This document shows positions 1-9,056 of a DNA stretch of 64,000 bases, in pieces. Within the stretch, counting starts at the first letter, position 1. Every line of letters begins with the position of its first letter. Below the pieces are notes generated by a model. It saw only the letters and a list, made by a program, of their open reading frames with translations, had not been told where the DNA came from and ran no database searches. Source of the DNA: Rhodoferax sp. GTDB taxonomy: Bacteria > Pseudomonadota > Gammaproteobacteria > Burkholderiales > Burkholderiaceae_C. The position numbers and the translations under genes are program-made. The stretch lies in the NCBI GenBank assembly GCA_020048895.1, contig JAIFLV010000018.1, positions 1 through 64,000 on the forward strand. Reading direction: 5' to 3'.

Positions 1-588
1 ATCAGGCTCAGGGTGGCCGATCGGCCAGGTCTGCGGCCAACGCCTGACCGTGTGCGGGAGACCGTTTTCAACTGGCTCGGGCAGAACCTCGCGGGTCTGC
101 GCTGCGTCGATGCCTTTGCGGGGACGGGGGCGCTGGGGTTTGAGGCGGCATCACGTGGAGCCAGTGAGGTGCTTCTGGTCGAGCAGGATGCAGTGCTGGT
201 GGCCCAGCTGCAGAAGGTGCAGGCACAGTTACAGGCATTGGTATTGCCTGAGCCCGTTGTCCAAGCGCTGCGCATCCAGCGCGCCGAGGGGGTCGCATCG
301 TTGCGGCAATTACCAAGCGCTAGCCAGAACGTGATTTTTCTGGATCCCCCCTTTGATGGCAATCTGTATGAGGCCGCCCTTGTAGCTGCATCGCGCGTAC
401 TGGCGCCGCTGGGCTCCATCTATCTGGAGGCGCCCAAGTGCTGGACCAACGACGACGTTGCGCCGTTCGGACTGATCGTTGTGCGCCACCTTAAGGCAGG
501 TGCAGTGCACGCGCATATCCTGCGCGCAATGCCCACGGCAAATCCTTCGGTCGAGGCAGTTTCGCCAGTGTCGGGAGAAGCAGCATGA
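1..588 (+). CDS. rsmD: 16S rRNA (guanine(966)-N(2))-methyltransferase RsmD, 5' end cut by window
   Basis: This enzyme methylates G966 of 16S rRNA using S-adenosylmethionine. The frame is open from base 1, so the start lies upstream of the window. The first residues visible (RVADRPGLRPT) match the segment that normally follows the N-terminal RGRRL-type motif. The SAM-binding loop FAGTGALGFEAASRGA is near visible residue 35 and the catalytic DPPF motif (FLDPPFDG) near residue 114. Its stop overlaps the coaD start as ATGA, so the two are translationally coupled, the usual rsmD-coaD pairing. A GTG at 13 is an internal codon, not a convincing start. Confidence 0.93.
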   Translation: MRLRVADRPGLRPTPDRVRETVFNWLGQNLAGLRCVDAFAGTGALGFEAASRGASEVLLVEQDAVLVAQLQKVQAQLQALVLPEPVVQALRIQRAEGVASLRQLPSASQNVIFLDPPFDGNLYEAALVAASRVLAPLGSIYLEAPKCWTNDDVAPFGLIVVRHLKAGAVHAHILRAMPTANPSVEAVSPVSGEAA

Positions 589-1103
589 CCGCACCGGTAA
601 TTGCCGTCTATCCGGGCACGTTCGATCCCATTACCCTCGGGCATCAGAACCTGATTGAGCGGGCGTCGCGCCTGTTTGGCACGGTGGTGGTAGCGGTGGC
701 GGCTGCGCACCACAAAAAGACGATGTTTACCCTGGCAGAACGACTGGAGATGGTCCAGGAGGTCGCCCACCCGCTTGGTAACGTTCGCGTAGAGTCGTTT
801 ACCGGACTGGTGCGCGATTTTTCCGTCGCACAGGGCGCTGGTGTGATGGTGCGCGGTGTGCGCTCGGTAACTGACTTTGACTTCGAGACGCAACTGGCTG
901 GAATGAACCGTGCACTGGCACCGGATCTGGACACAGTGTTTTTGACACCGGATGCGCGTTATCAGTTTATTTCCAGCACTTTGGTGCGCGAGATTGCGAC
1001 ATTGCAAGGCAATGTGTCCCAGTTTGTGGCGCCTACGGTGCTGGGCAGACTGTTAGCGAAACTGCAAGTCGAACAAGTCACCAACCCAAGGAGTTCCCCA
1101 TGA
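585..1103 (+). CDS. coaD: Phosphopantetheine adenylyltransferase CoaD
   Basis: CoaD transfers AMP from ATP to 4'-phosphopantetheine, the penultimate step of coenzyme A synthesis, in the cytosol. The 172-residue product has the family length. It carries the nucleotidyltransferase signature GTFDPITLGH near the N-terminus and ISSTLVREIA near the C-terminus, which binds ATP phosphates. The ATG at 585 overlaps the rsmD stop by four bases. The stop at 1103 in turn overlaps the start of the next gene as ATGA, so rsmD, coaD and the stress protein form one operon. Confidence 0.97.
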   Translation: MTAPVIAVYPGTFDPITLGHQNLIERASRLFGTVVVAVAAAHHKKTMFTLAERLEMVQEVAHPLGNVRVESFTGLVRDFSVAQGAGVMVRGVRSVTDFDFETQLAGMNRALAPDLDTVFLTPDARYQFISSTLVREIATLQGNVSQFVAPTVLGRLLAKLQVEQVTNPRSSP

Positions 1104-1552
1104 AACTGCTGTTGCCCGTAGACGGTTCGGAATTGTCACTGGAAGCGGTGCGTTTTGCGGTGCGAATGCTGCTTGCCGGCTTGCATGGCGACGTGGTGCT
1201 TGCCAATGTGCAGGAGTCCGCCAGCCTGTATGAATTGCTGGTGGCGCATGACCCGGAAGTGATCAACCGCGTCAGTGCCGAAGCTGGCGTGCATGCACTC
1301 CAGGGCGCGCAGGCCTTGCTGGATGCGGCAAGGGTCGAGTACGAGTGCGAGGTTGCCAAGGGCGACCCGGCCCATACCATCGTGGAAATCGCTGAACGGT
1401 TCGGCTGCGACCTGATCGTCATGGGCGCTCGCGGTCAAAGCAGCGTGCGTAGCGCGATGTTGGGCTCAGTCTCCAATGAAGTGCTGCATGCCAGTGCCGT
1501 CCCGGTAGTCATTGTCAAGCCGGACGCTGCAATGTCGGCCCTGCAGGACTGA
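1100..1552 (+). CDS. Universal stress protein, UspA family
   Basis: This is a single-domain Usp protein of 150 residues. It begins with the family's KLLLPVDGSE strand-loop and has the ATP-binding type motif G-x2-G-x9-G-S (GARGQSS...LGSVS) near residues 114-130, so it probably belongs to the ATP-binding subfamily. A clear ribosome-binding site (AGGAG) precedes the ATG, which overlaps the coaD stop as ATGA. The cellular role of individual Usp proteins cannot be read from sequence. Placement in the rsmD-coaD operon suggests constitutive expression. Confidence 0.92.
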   Translation: MKLLLPVDGSELSLEAVRFAVRMLLAGLHGDVVLANVQESASLYELLVAHDPEVINRVSAEAGVHALQGAQALLDAARVEYECEVAKGDPAHTIVEIAERFGCDLIVMGARGQSSVRSAMLGSVSNEVLHASAVPVVIVKPDAAMSALQD

Positions 1553-1813
<261 letters not shown>

Positions 1814-1846
1814 ACCGGGCGGTAATGGCCCCCCTCGCGGACCCGT

Positions 1847-2308
1847 TTATTTCGGTGCGCTGGTGGCTTTTCTCTTCTCAGGCGCGGTTTGCGCAGTGAA
1901 GTATTCGGGCTCCTTCTTCTTGCTCTTTGTGCCTGAGCCTTGGCCAGCCTCGAGTCGGTTGGAAACAGGAACTGATTTTTCCTGAACCTGCTCAGGCGCT
2001 TTGTGCGGCTTCTTCTGCTCGGCCGGGGTGGCCTTTGTCTTGCCCGCCGGATGCACAGCCTGCGCCGCCTGTTGCAGTCGCTCCTTTTCCATCGATTTGG
2101 CGGTGGTGGCGTCACTTCGAATGACTGCGTCTGCCTGCGATTTTTGTGCTTTGGTGCGTTCGTCCTGCGCTTCAATGGCCGAGCCGCCATCGGCACATGG
2201 AATCTGGCTGTAGGTTGATCCACACCGATACACTTTTTGGCTCATAGCGCCCGTAGATATTGCGTAAGCAGCTATGAAAAACGTAGCATTTCGAGCGAAA
2301 TGTTTCAC
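1847..2308 (-). CDS. Secreted DUF4124-like protein
   Basis: The 153-residue product starts with a signal peptide-like segment (positive start, hydrophobic stretch to about residue 22). A short region follows, [16 protein letters not shown], which resembles the DUF4124 domain of secreted or periplasmic proteins with two cysteines. The rest is Lys-, Ala-, Gln- and Pro-rich and probably disordered. It begins with an ATGA overlap with the pth stop and so is cotranscribed with pth. Function is unknown. Confidence 0.75.
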   Translation of the reverse strand: MKHFARNATFFIAAYAISTGAMSQKVYRCGSTYSQIPCADGGSAIEAQDERTKAQKSQADAVIRSDATTAKSMEKERLQQAAQAVHPAGKTKATPAEQKKPHKAPEQVQEKSVPVSNRLEAGQGSGTKSKKKEPEYFTAQTAPEKRKATSAPK

Positions 2309-2970
2309 AGGGCGCTCCCGGGTGACGGTGGAAGTTCGGGGTTTTCGGTTGACGTAGTAGCGATACTAACAATAGGTTTTGGCGGGTGCGCGCGGGGTGG
2401 CTTGCTGGTATGCACCAGCAGCGTGGCTTTGTCCATCTCGCCCGCAATAAATGCTGGAAACGCCTTCTTGCAGCGGTCAATGCACTGGTCCACACCGATG
2501 CGGTCATCCAGTGCTGGTTTTTTCAATACCCAGTTGACGACTTCTGCCTTGGTGCCGGGGTGCCCAATGCCAAGACGCAGGCGCCAGTAGGCATCGGTGC
2601 CCAGCTGCGCATGGATGTCGCGCAGTCCATTGTGCCCCGCGTGGCTGCCACCGAGTTTGAGCTTGGCGTGTCCGGGTGCGATATCTAGTTCATCATGGGC
2701 CACCAGTATCTCTTGCGGCGCAATCTTGAAGAATCGTGCCAGTGATGCTACCGACTTGCCTGAGAGGTTCATGTAGGTCTGCGGTTCCAGCAGCCAAAGC
2801 GCCTGGCCGTGCAGCGTCGTTCGCGCAACCAGACCGTGGTAACCCTTTTCCATCTGCAGCGTTACTTTCAGTTCGCGCGCAAGCGCATCAATCCACCAGA
2901 AACCCGCATTGTGGCGGGTGGATTCGTATTCGGGGCCAGGGTTTCCGAGGCCAACAAACAGTTTGATCAT
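2305..2970 (-). CDS. pth: Peptidyl-tRNA hydrolase
   Basis: Pth releases peptides from prematurely dissociated peptidyl-tRNA. The chosen ATG at 2970 gives [12 protein letters not shown], the conserved N-terminus; an open frame runs 29 codons further upstream but has no family similarity. Catalytic His20 and the substrate-binding Asn10 are in place (GLGNPG...TRHNAGF), as is the HDELD segment. The 221-residue product has a Pro/Thr-rich C-terminal tail of roughly 30 residues beyond the usual fold. It lies downstream of rplY but beyond that gene's terminator, so it may rely on readthrough or its own promoter. Confidence 0.96.
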   Translation of the reverse strand: MIKLFVGLGNPGPEYESTRHNAGFWWIDALARELKVTLQMEKGYHGLVARTTLHGQALWLLEPQTYMNLSGKSVASLARFFKIAPQEILVAHDELDIAPGHAKLKLGGSHAGHNGLRDIHAQLGTDAYWRLRLGIGHPGTKAEVVNWVLKKPALDDRIGVDQCIDRCKKAFPAFIAGEMDKATLLVHTSKPPRAHPPKPIVSIATTSTENPELPPSPGSAL

Positions 2971-3029
2971 GGATTCGAGCGACGTGGCGCGCCACGTCCA
3001 ATGCGGTATTGCGAAGCAGTGTAACGGCG

Positions 3030-3058
3030 AAAAAAATGGCCCACCGAAGTGGGCCATT
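3030..3058 (-). terminator. Rho-independent terminator of rplY
   Basis: A perfect 9-bp stem (3036-3044 paired with 3049-3057) closes a CGAA-type tetraloop. On the minus strand it is followed by a run of U residues (A-tract 3030-3036 on the plus strand). It lies immediately after the rplY stop and before pth. Confidence 0.9.
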
Positions 3059-3080
3059 CAAACTTACGTGGACAGAAGGG

Positions 3081-3755
3081 TTACTTCTTGGCGGCCGGAG
3101 CCTTGGCAGCGGGTGCTGCCTTGCCCGCGGGCGCCTTGGCTGCGGGAGCAGCGGCAGCCGGAGCCGCCGCATCTGCGCCTTCGGCAGCCACTTCGCCAGA
3201 CGAAATCACTACGACCGAGACCACCACGGGGTTCTTCTTGCCATGCGTCACGGCAGTCACGCCCTTGGGCAGCGGGATGTCGTTGAGGAGCAGCGAGACG
3301 CCTTTCTTCAGCTTGCTCAGGTCCACCGCAATGAACTCGGGCAGGTCAGCGGGCAGGCACAGCACGTTGATTTCGGTCATCACGTGGTTGGCAATGCAGC
3401 CTTCGGTCTTGACTGCGGGGGACAACTCGTCGCCGCTGAAGTGCAATGGCACCTTCATGTGCAGCTTGGTGGTGGCATCGACGCGCTGGAAGTCAATGTG
3501 CAGAATCTGCTGTTTGAACGGGTGCATCTGGAAGTCACGCAGCAGCACTTTCTGCTCTTTGCCGTTGATTTCCATATCCAGCACAGACGCGTGGAAGGCC
3601 TCTTTCTTGATGGTGTGCCACAGGGCGTTGTGGTCCAGCTCGATCAGCAGGGGCTCGCCACCGCCGTAAACGATTCCCGGTGTGCGACCGGTGACGCGGA
3701 GACGGCGGCTCGCACCCGTTCCCTGCTTAGCGCGCTCAAAAGCGACAAATTTCAT
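3081..3755 (-). CDS. rplY: 50S ribosomal protein L25/general stress protein Ctc
   Basis: L25 binds 5S rRNA in the large ribosomal subunit. The ATG at 3755 gives [20 protein letters not shown] and is preceded by GGAG at good spacing; the longer open frame upstream (MDFLLEY) is not family sequence. The 224-residue product is the long TL5/CTC form, with an N-terminal L25 beta-barrel (about 1-95) and a C-terminal beta domain (about 100-190). It ends in a low-complexity Ala/Pro/Lys tail that is typical of betaproteobacterial L25. It follows prs and has its own terminator. Confidence 0.96.
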   Translation of the reverse strand: MKFVAFERAKQGTGASRRLRVTGRTPGIVYGGGEPLLIELDHNALWHTIKKEAFHASVLDMEINGKEQKVLLRDFQMHPFKQQILHIDFQRVDATTKLHMKVPLHFSGDELSPAVKTEGCIANHVMTEINVLCLPADLPEFIAVDLSKLKKGVSLLLNDIPLPKGVTAVTHGKKNPVVVSVVVISSGEVAAEGADAAAPAAAAPAAKAPAGKAAPAAKAPAAKK

Positions 3756-3802
3756 AAAGTACTCCAATAGGAAGTCCACCGCGACCAGTGTGACTCCGGT
3801 TT

Positions 3803-3838
3803 AAAAAAGACGCCAATGGCTGAAATGCCAGGGCGTCC
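3803..3838 (-). terminator. Rho-independent terminator downstream of prs
   Basis: On the minus strand GGACGCC and TGGC arms pair with GCCA and GGCGTC, followed by TTTTTT (AAAAAA at 3803-3809 on the plus strand). It sits just beyond the prs stop and separates prs from rplY. Confidence 0.85.
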
Positions 3839-3853
3839 ACTGATGTTTTCGGG

Positions 3854-4831
3854 TCAGAACAGATTGTCTTGATCCGAGAACAAACGCATGACCGACTCTC
3901 CCTTGGCGATACGCATGATCGTTTCAGCGATCAGCGGAGCCACGGAAAGCTGGCGAATTTTCTGACAATTGCGGGCCGCTGCCGACAAGGGAATCGTGTT
4001 GGTCACGACCACCTCATCGAGAGCACCACCATTGGTAATGCGCTCAATGGCGGGGCCAGAAAATATGGGGTGTGTGCAATAGGCATACACCTGCTTGGCA
4101 CCACGTTCTTTCAGCACTTCAGCCGCCTTTACCAGGGTGCCGGCGGTGTCGATCATGTCATCCATGATCACGCAATTGCGCCCATCAATCTCACCAATCA
4201 CGTGCATCACTTCGCTCACATTGGCACGCGGGCGACGTTTGTCGATGATGGCCAGGTCGCAGTCGAGTTGCTTGGCCAGTGCACGGGCACGCACCACGCC
4301 GCCCACGTCGGGCGACACGACGATCAGGTCTTCGTATTTCTTTTGACGTACATCGCCGAGCAGCACCGGCGACGCATAAATGTTGTCCACCGGGATATCG
4401 AAAAACCCCTGAATCTGGTCGGCATGCAGGTCCATCGTCAGAACGCGGGCCACGCCCACCGCCTGCAACATGTTGGCCACCACCTTGGCCGTAATGGGGA
4501 CGCGGGTCGAGCGGGGGCGGCGATCTTGCCGCGCATAACCAAAATAGGGAATAACCGCACTGATGCGCTCGGCCGAAGCGCGTTTAAGCGCATCCACCAT
4601 GATCAGCAGTTCCATCAGGTTGTCGTTGGTGGGAGCGCAGGTGCTTTGCACCACGAACACGTCGCGGGCGCGAACGTTCTGGTTGATTTCAACGGTCACT
4701 TCCCCATCCGAGAAGCGGCCTACGTTGGCAGCTCCCAGCGAAATTCCCAGGTGTTCGGCAATGTCCGCAGCCAATCCAGGATTGGCATTGCCGGTAAAAA
4801 CCATGAAATCGGGGGGAGACGGTGCCTGCAT
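3854..4831 (-). CDS. prs: Ribose-phosphate pyrophosphokinase
   Basis: Prs makes PRPP from ribose 5-phosphate and ATP for nucleotide, His and Trp synthesis. The 325-residue product has the PRPP synthetase signature [17 protein letters not shown] and the PRPP-binding loop [10 protein letters not shown]. The ATG at 4831 ([19 protein letters not shown]) is preceded by GGAA; an internal ATG at 4804 is an alternative and would give a length nearer that of E. coli. Codons further upstream run through the tRNA-Gln gene and are not coding. The tRNA and ispE lie immediately upstream, the standard betaproteobacterial order. Confidence 0.96.
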   Translation of the reverse strand: MQAPSPPDFMVFTGNANPGLAADIAEHLGISLGAANVGRFSDGEVTVEINQNVRARDVFVVQSTCAPTNDNLMELLIMVDALKRASAERISAVIPYFGYARQDRRPRSTRVPITAKVVANMLQAVGVARVLTMDLHADQIQGFFDIPVDNIYASPVLLGDVRQKKYEDLIVVSPDVGGVVRARALAKQLDCDLAIIDKRRPRANVSEVMHVIGEIDGRNCVIMDDMIDTAGTLVKAAEVLKERGAKQVYAYCTHPIFSGPAIERITNGGALDEVVVTNTIPLSAAARNCQKIRQLSVAPLIAETIMRIAKGESVMRLFSDQDNLF

Positions 4832-4908
4832 TTGCGTTCCAGCGATGAGATGAGGTCTAACTCTGTGTATTGCTCTGGCTGCGCCCGGGCCATCCCGAAC
4901 AGCAGATT

Positions 4909-4985
4909 TGGCAGGGGAGGAAGGATTCGAACCTTCGCATGCTGGAATCAAAATCCAGTGCCTTAACCAACTTGGCGACTCCCCT
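4909..4985 (-). tRNA. tRNA-Gln (anticodon TTG)
   Basis: A full cloverleaf is present on the minus strand: acceptor AGGGGAG/CTCCCCT, anticodon stem CTGGA/TCCAG with loop TTTTGAT (anticodon TTG), T-stem GAAGG/CCTTC with loop TTCGAAT, and an encoded GCCA 3' end. The layout parallels E. coli tRNA-Gln. It lies between ispE and prs. Confidence 0.97.
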
Positions 4986-4999
4986 ACACGGGTTGGCAG

Positions 5000-5893
5000 C
5001 TAACCGCTACCCACCGATAAACCGTCATTGACCGCCCAACCCCGAAGTGGATGAACAGCCATGTTGCTGCAAACCTTCGCGGCAAAACCAGCAGGCACAG
5101 AATCCAGGCCTGACCACCTCAGTGAACCCAAGCCCTGCTGCACCAGCGCAAACACTGCGCTTCCAGACCCAGTCATTCGGCCCTTCAAACCCTGTGATTC
5201 CAGCCAATATACGGCTTGTGAAACGCCAGGGCACAGTTTTTGCGCTACGTCTTGCATGTCGTTCCTGCCAAATCCCAAAGGATTACTGAACACGTTCGCA
5301 ACGAAGCCTGAAATTATAGCAGGCTCAGAATCGCGTTTTAACGTGGGGTCGTTGAAAATCAGCCGTGTGTCCAGCCCTGCGTCGGGTTTGACGACGACAA
5401 ATTGGGCTTCAGGCAGGTCTATGGGAGTGATCTTTTCGCCAATTCCTTCCACCCACGCGTGCCGCCCCGACAGAAAAAAAGGCACGTCAGCACCCAGAGA
5501 CAGCCCCAGGCGGGCCAGTGCGGAGACTGGCCATTGGAGGTTCCAGAGACGGTTCAGCGCCAGCAGGGTGGATGCAGCGTCGGATGAACCGCCGCCCATT
5601 CCGGCCTGGGCGGGTACCGATTTGTGTATGCCAATATGCACGCCCTGCGTGCCACCGCAGGCTTGCTGCAATGCACGTGCAGCACGCACCACCAGGTCGT
5701 CGGCAGGTAACTTCCAGCCCAGATCCTCGCGGCTGATGACACCGTCCCGGCGCACGGAAAAATGCAGGGTGTCGCACCAGTCGATAAGCATGAATGCTGA
5801 CTGAATCAGGTGGTAACCATCCGCGCGCCTGCCAGTGATGTGCAGAAAAAGGTTGAGCTTGGCAGGGGCCGGGACGTCGTAGAGCGACTGCAT
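5000..5893 (-). CDS. ispE: 4-diphosphocytidyl-2-C-methyl-D-erythritol kinase
   Basis: IspE phosphorylates CDP-methylerythritol in the MEP pathway of isoprenoid synthesis. The 297-residue GHMP kinase begins MQSLYDVPAPAKLNLFLHI and has the glycine-rich ATP loop PAQAGMGGGSSDAA near residue 96. A C-terminal GxGSAVFA segment (MTGSGSAVFAL) also fits the fold. It is immediately downstream of lolB on the same strand, the common lolB-ispE-tRNA-prs order. Confidence 0.96.
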   Translation of the reverse strand: MQSLYDVPAPAKLNLFLHITGRRADGYHLIQSAFMLIDWCDTLHFSVRRDGVISREDLGWKLPADDLVVRAARALQQACGGTQGVHIGIHKSVPAQAGMGGGSSDAASTLLALNRLWNLQWPVSALARLGLSLGADVPFFLSGRHAWVEGIGEKITPIDLPEAQFVVVKPDAGLDTRLIFNDPTLKRDSEPAIISGFVANVFSNPLGFGRNDMQDVAQKLCPGVSQAVYWLESQGLKGRMTGSGSAVFALVQQGLGSLRWSGLDSVPAGFAAKVCSNMAVHPLRGWAVNDGLSVGSG

Positions 5894-5912
5894 GGTGCAA
5901 TTATCGAGGTGG

Positions 5913-6410
5913 TCAGCGTTCCAGCACGATCTTGAGATCAGCGGCTGGCGCTGGTGAGAAGCGATGTGCCGCCAGGCGCCCGGTGCTGATGTCTTGCAAA
6001 TCCACGTTCCAACCGGGGTTCTCCGTCGCTTTTCCCGCCAACCAGGAAAACAGGTTCAATACGGGGAGTTCGGTTCCAATCAAGTGGCGGGTCAATGCAT
6101 CGAGCGAAGCGAAACGCTGGAACTCCGAGGCCACTTGCAGCGTGGCTTCCTTTGGGCTCCACTGGATGCTTGCCATGGTGGTTCCCAAGACACTGATCAG
6201 TACCAGACTGCCGTTCTCGACACCGCCCTGCAACTCGAATTGGGCTGACAAAGTCTGTACCGGATCGGAGTGAACCTTGACCAACAAGCGACCTGCCCAC
6301 TGTGGTGCTTGAGAGTCAAATGTGCCCGGGGCGCTTGTCAGTTGTGCGCAGCCAGCTATAAAAAAGATAGCATTTGCAGCAACCCAGCACCACAGCATCC
6401 GGGTGCGCAT
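5913..6410 (-). CDS. lolB: Outer-membrane lipoprotein insertion protein LolB
   Basis: LolB receives lipoproteins from LolA and inserts them in the outer membrane. The 165-residue product has a lipoprotein signal peptide ending in the lipobox IAGC (Cys21), and the beta-rich LolB core (WAGRLLVKV, GTTMASIQW, LIGTELPVLNLFSWL). It is shorter than many LolB proteins but complete. It starts two bases after the TPR gene stop and precedes ispE. Confidence 0.9.
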   Translation of the reverse strand: MRTRMLWCWVAANAIFFIAGCAQLTSAPGTFDSQAPQWAGRLLVKVHSDPVQTLSAQFELQGGVENGSLVLISVLGTTMASIQWSPKEATLQVASEFQRFASLDALTRHLIGTELPVLNLFSWLAGKATENPGWNVDLQDISTGRLAAHRFSPAPAADLKIVLER

Positions 6411-6412
6411 GG

Positions 6413-8155
6413 TCAGCGCTTGCCCTGCAACCGCATGGTGGTTTCCAGCAGAGTCTCGTTATCCGGGTTGATTTCTGCCGCTTTCTTCCAGACAGCGAGC
6501 GCTTTGTCGCGCTGGCCGAGTGTCCAGAGAACTTCCCCCATATGGGCTGCGATTTCGGCATCCGGTCGTTTTTGGAAAGCGCCTTCCAGCAGTCGCAAGG
6601 CATCTTCCAATTTCCCGGAGCGAAACTCGACCCAGGCCAGGCTATCGACAATGAATGGATCGTCCGGAGCGAGTTCCAGCGCCTTGGTGATGAGTTGGCG
6701 GGCCTCGTCCAGGCGCACATTGCGTTCTGCCAATGAAAACCCCAGAGCGTTGTACGCGTGGTGGTAGTCGGGTTTGGCGGCGATCAGGCGGCGCAGCAAA
6801 CGCTCCATTTCTTCCGCACGGCCCAGCTTTTCTGCAAGCATCGCCTGGTCGTATAGCAGCTCACTGTCCTGAGGGAACTGCACTATTGCCTCAGCAAGGC
6901 GCTGGTAAGCCTGTGCATAGAGCTTGTAATCGCGCAGCAGTTGCACCTCTGCACTGATCTTGGTGCGCTCGTCTTCTGGCTGTACTTCGGGTGCAGAGCG
7001 AATGAGCTTGCGCGCTTCTTCTACCTTTCCCTGGCGTGCCAGCAAAGATGCGCTGCGCACAATGACACGCAAAGCGTCTCTAGGATTCTCGATTCGATCG
7101 AGGTACGTTTGGGCGATGTCAAATTTGCGCGACTGTTCTGCCAACTGCGACAAAAGCAGATAGGCCTGCACCAGGCCGCGCGCCATCTCCTTGGGCTCTG
7201 CGGCAGCTGTGTCAGCGACTTGGTGCAACGCAACATAGGTTAAAAGCGATGCCTCTGCCTGCGCCAGTTTTTGTGTCTGAAACTCGAGAGAACCCTGAAC
7301 CAACCAGCTATCTGCGAAGTTCGGGGATTCTCGGGTAACGACTTGCACTTGGTCGTAGGCGTCGACGAAGCGTTGTGCATCCAGCAAATTGCGCACGTAG
7401 GCCATTCGCAATTCGGGTGAAACTCTGCGATCCAGGAACTTGCGTGCAAACTCCTCTGCCGCTGGCAGTTTTGAGCCCATCATGGCCAGAGCCAGGTAGG
7501 CGGGTTCTTCTGCTTTGGGGTTCAGCGCAGTTGCCCTATGCGCAGCTTGCATGGCGCCTTCAGAATCCGCAGCCTGAAATCGCAGCAGCCCCAGTGTGGA
7601 CCAGGCGGTCGGTCCTGTGGTGGCGTTGGATAGTTCCGCGGCCAACGCGGACTGCATTACGCTGGCCACCTGCCTCTTGTCGGCTGTCCGGTTCAGGTAG
7701 CGCGGGAGTTGGCTGATAGCGGCGATGCGATCGGGCTCGGGTAATACAGCAAGGTGGCGCCTGATAGGTTCCTGTACATCGGCGACGCGGTTCATGCCGA
7801 CCAGAATATGCACCAGGTAGCGGGTGGCTTCCTGGGAAGACGGGAACGCCTGGGTCCAGGCGCGGGCGGCGTCCAGTGCCGCTTCGCCACTGCGTGCACC
7901 GACTGCAAGCTCTACGGCACGCTGGTACAGCCGTGGTGACTTGGATTTGCGGGCTGCGTCCAGGAGCAGTGCGTAGGCGGAGGCGTTATCGCCGGCCTGG
8001 GCGCTGAGCTCTCCTACCAGCAGTTCGTAGAAGAGGTCACGGTCCAGTGCCGAGTTGTCGGGAAGCGCCTTCGCCGCGCTCGCGCCGAGGACGGGTTCGC
8101 CGACAAATAGTGCTACAAGTGCGAGCACACTGAGGATTCGTTGGGATCTGAACAT
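6413..8155 (-). CDS. TPR-repeat protein, probably exported
   Basis: This 580-residue product has an N-terminal signal-like segment (RILSVLALVALFVGEPVLGASA) followed almost entirely by alpha-helical TPR units, for example near LYDQAMLAEKLGRAEEMER and the HAYNALGFSLAE...LDEARQLITKALELAPDDP segment. The ATG at 8155 is chosen because it begins the signal peptide; a TTG at 8173 is the alternative. It sits directly upstream of lolB, and a TPR protein in this position is common in Burkholderiales. Its partner is unknown; a periplasmic scaffold role is plausible. Confidence 0.85.
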   Translation of the reverse strand: MFRSQRILSVLALVALFVGEPVLGASAAKALPDNSALDRDLFYELLVGELSAQAGDNASAYALLLDAARKSKSPRLYQRAVELAVGARSGEAALDAARAWTQAFPSSQEATRYLVHILVGMNRVADVQEPIRRHLAVLPEPDRIAAISQLPRYLNRTADKRQVASVMQSALAAELSNATTGPTAWSTLGLLRFQAADSEGAMQAAHRATALNPKAEEPAYLALAMMGSKLPAAEEFARKFLDRRVSPELRMAYVRNLLDAQRFVDAYDQVQVVTRESPNFADSWLVQGSLEFQTQKLAQAEASLLTYVALHQVADTAAAEPKEMARGLVQAYLLLSQLAEQSRKFDIAQTYLDRIENPRDALRVIVRSASLLARQGKVEEARKLIRSAPEVQPEDERTKISAEVQLLRDYKLYAQAYQRLAEAIVQFPQDSELLYDQAMLAEKLGRAEEMERLLRRLIAAKPDYHHAYNALGFSLAERNVRLDEARQLITKALELAPDDPFIVDSLAWVEFRSGKLEDALRLLEGAFQKRPDAEIAAHMGEVLWTLGQRDKALAVWKKAAEINPDNETLLETTMRLQGKR

Positions 8156-8192
8156 GAGATCATAATAATCCAAGCCTCAAAGACCGTTGCCG

Positions 8193-9008
8193 ATGCCCGA
8201 ATTACCTGAAGTTGAAGTTACCCGCCTGAGTTTTGCGGACCGCATTGCGGGAGCGCGCATTTTGAAGGTGCACATGGGAAAACCCTTGCGATGGCCCTTG
8301 CAATGTGACCCGGAATCGCTCATTGGTCGGCAAGTTATTGCAGTGCGCCGCAGGGGCAAGTACCTGATTTTGGATCTCAGTGTGGGCCAATTGCTGGTGC
8401 ATCTGGGCATGTCGGGCAGTCTGTCATTCGGCACCAAATTGCCTCCATCCGGTCTGCATGACCACTTTGATATGCAAACCACGCAGGGTCGCTTGCGACT
8501 GAACGATCCCAGGCGTTTTGGGGCGGTGGTCTATGTGACAGGCGACAGCGATCCGACTTCTGCGAAGCTCCTGGGCAAGTTAGGCATGGAACCCTTGGCC
8601 GACGACTTTACGCTGCAGCGCTTCGAGCTCGGTTTGAAGCATCGCAAAGCGCCGATCAAGCAGGTTTTGCTGGCCGGCAACGTGGTCGTGGGTGTGGGAA
8701 ACATCTATGCTTCCGAGGCATTGTTTCGCGCCGGAATTCGCCCCACACGAAGTGCCAGCACTATCGGTAAGCAGCGCGTTGCAAGTCTGTATGGGGCCAT
8801 CCGCTCGGTATTGGCGCAAGCGGTGCAGGCGGGTGGCGCTACCTTGCGCGACTTTTCCAATGCCCACGGAGAGCACGGCCACTTTCAGATGCAGGCACAA
8901 GTTTATGGGCGTGCGCAAGAACCTTGCGTAGTGTGTGGCACCCGCATCCGGGCGATCCGACAGGGGCAGCGTTCGACCTTCTTCTGCCCGTCATGCCAGA
9001 AGGCCTGA
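8193..9008 (+). CDS. mutM: Formamidopyrimidine-DNA glycosylase (Fpg)
   Basis: MutM excises 8-oxoguanine and formamidopyrimidines and nicks the abasic site. The ATG at 8193 is chosen because the mature enzyme must begin PELPEVE, Pro2 being the catalytic nucleophile with Glu3; a TTG two codons upstream is not used. The C-terminal zinc finger is intact (CVVC...CPSC, C-x2-C-x16-C-x2-C). The 271-residue length is standard. The gene starts a cluster with the GTPase and mutY, which acts in the same 8-oxoguanine repair system. Confidence 0.97.
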   Translation: MPELPEVEVTRLSFADRIAGARILKVHMGKPLRWPLQCDPESLIGRQVIAVRRRGKYLILDLSVGQLLVHLGMSGSLSFGTKLPPSGLHDHFDMQTTQGRLRLNDPRRFGAVVYVTGDSDPTSAKLLGKLGMEPLADDFTLQRFELGLKHRKAPIKQVLLAGNVVVGVGNIYASEALFRAGIRPTRSASTIGKQRVASLYGAIRSVLAQAVQAGGATLRDFSNAHGEHGHFQMQAQVYGRAQEPCVVCGTRIRAIRQGQRSTFFCPSCQKA

Positions 9009-9056
9009 ACGCAGCGAGCCAGCGCGGTGCTATATTGACGCCCTGTGAGGGGACAC

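Noticed and set aside
3869-4966. 365-codon plus-strand frame opposite prs
   Set aside because: It mirrors prs and the tRNA and has no protein family features; GC-rich codon bias opens such antisense frames.
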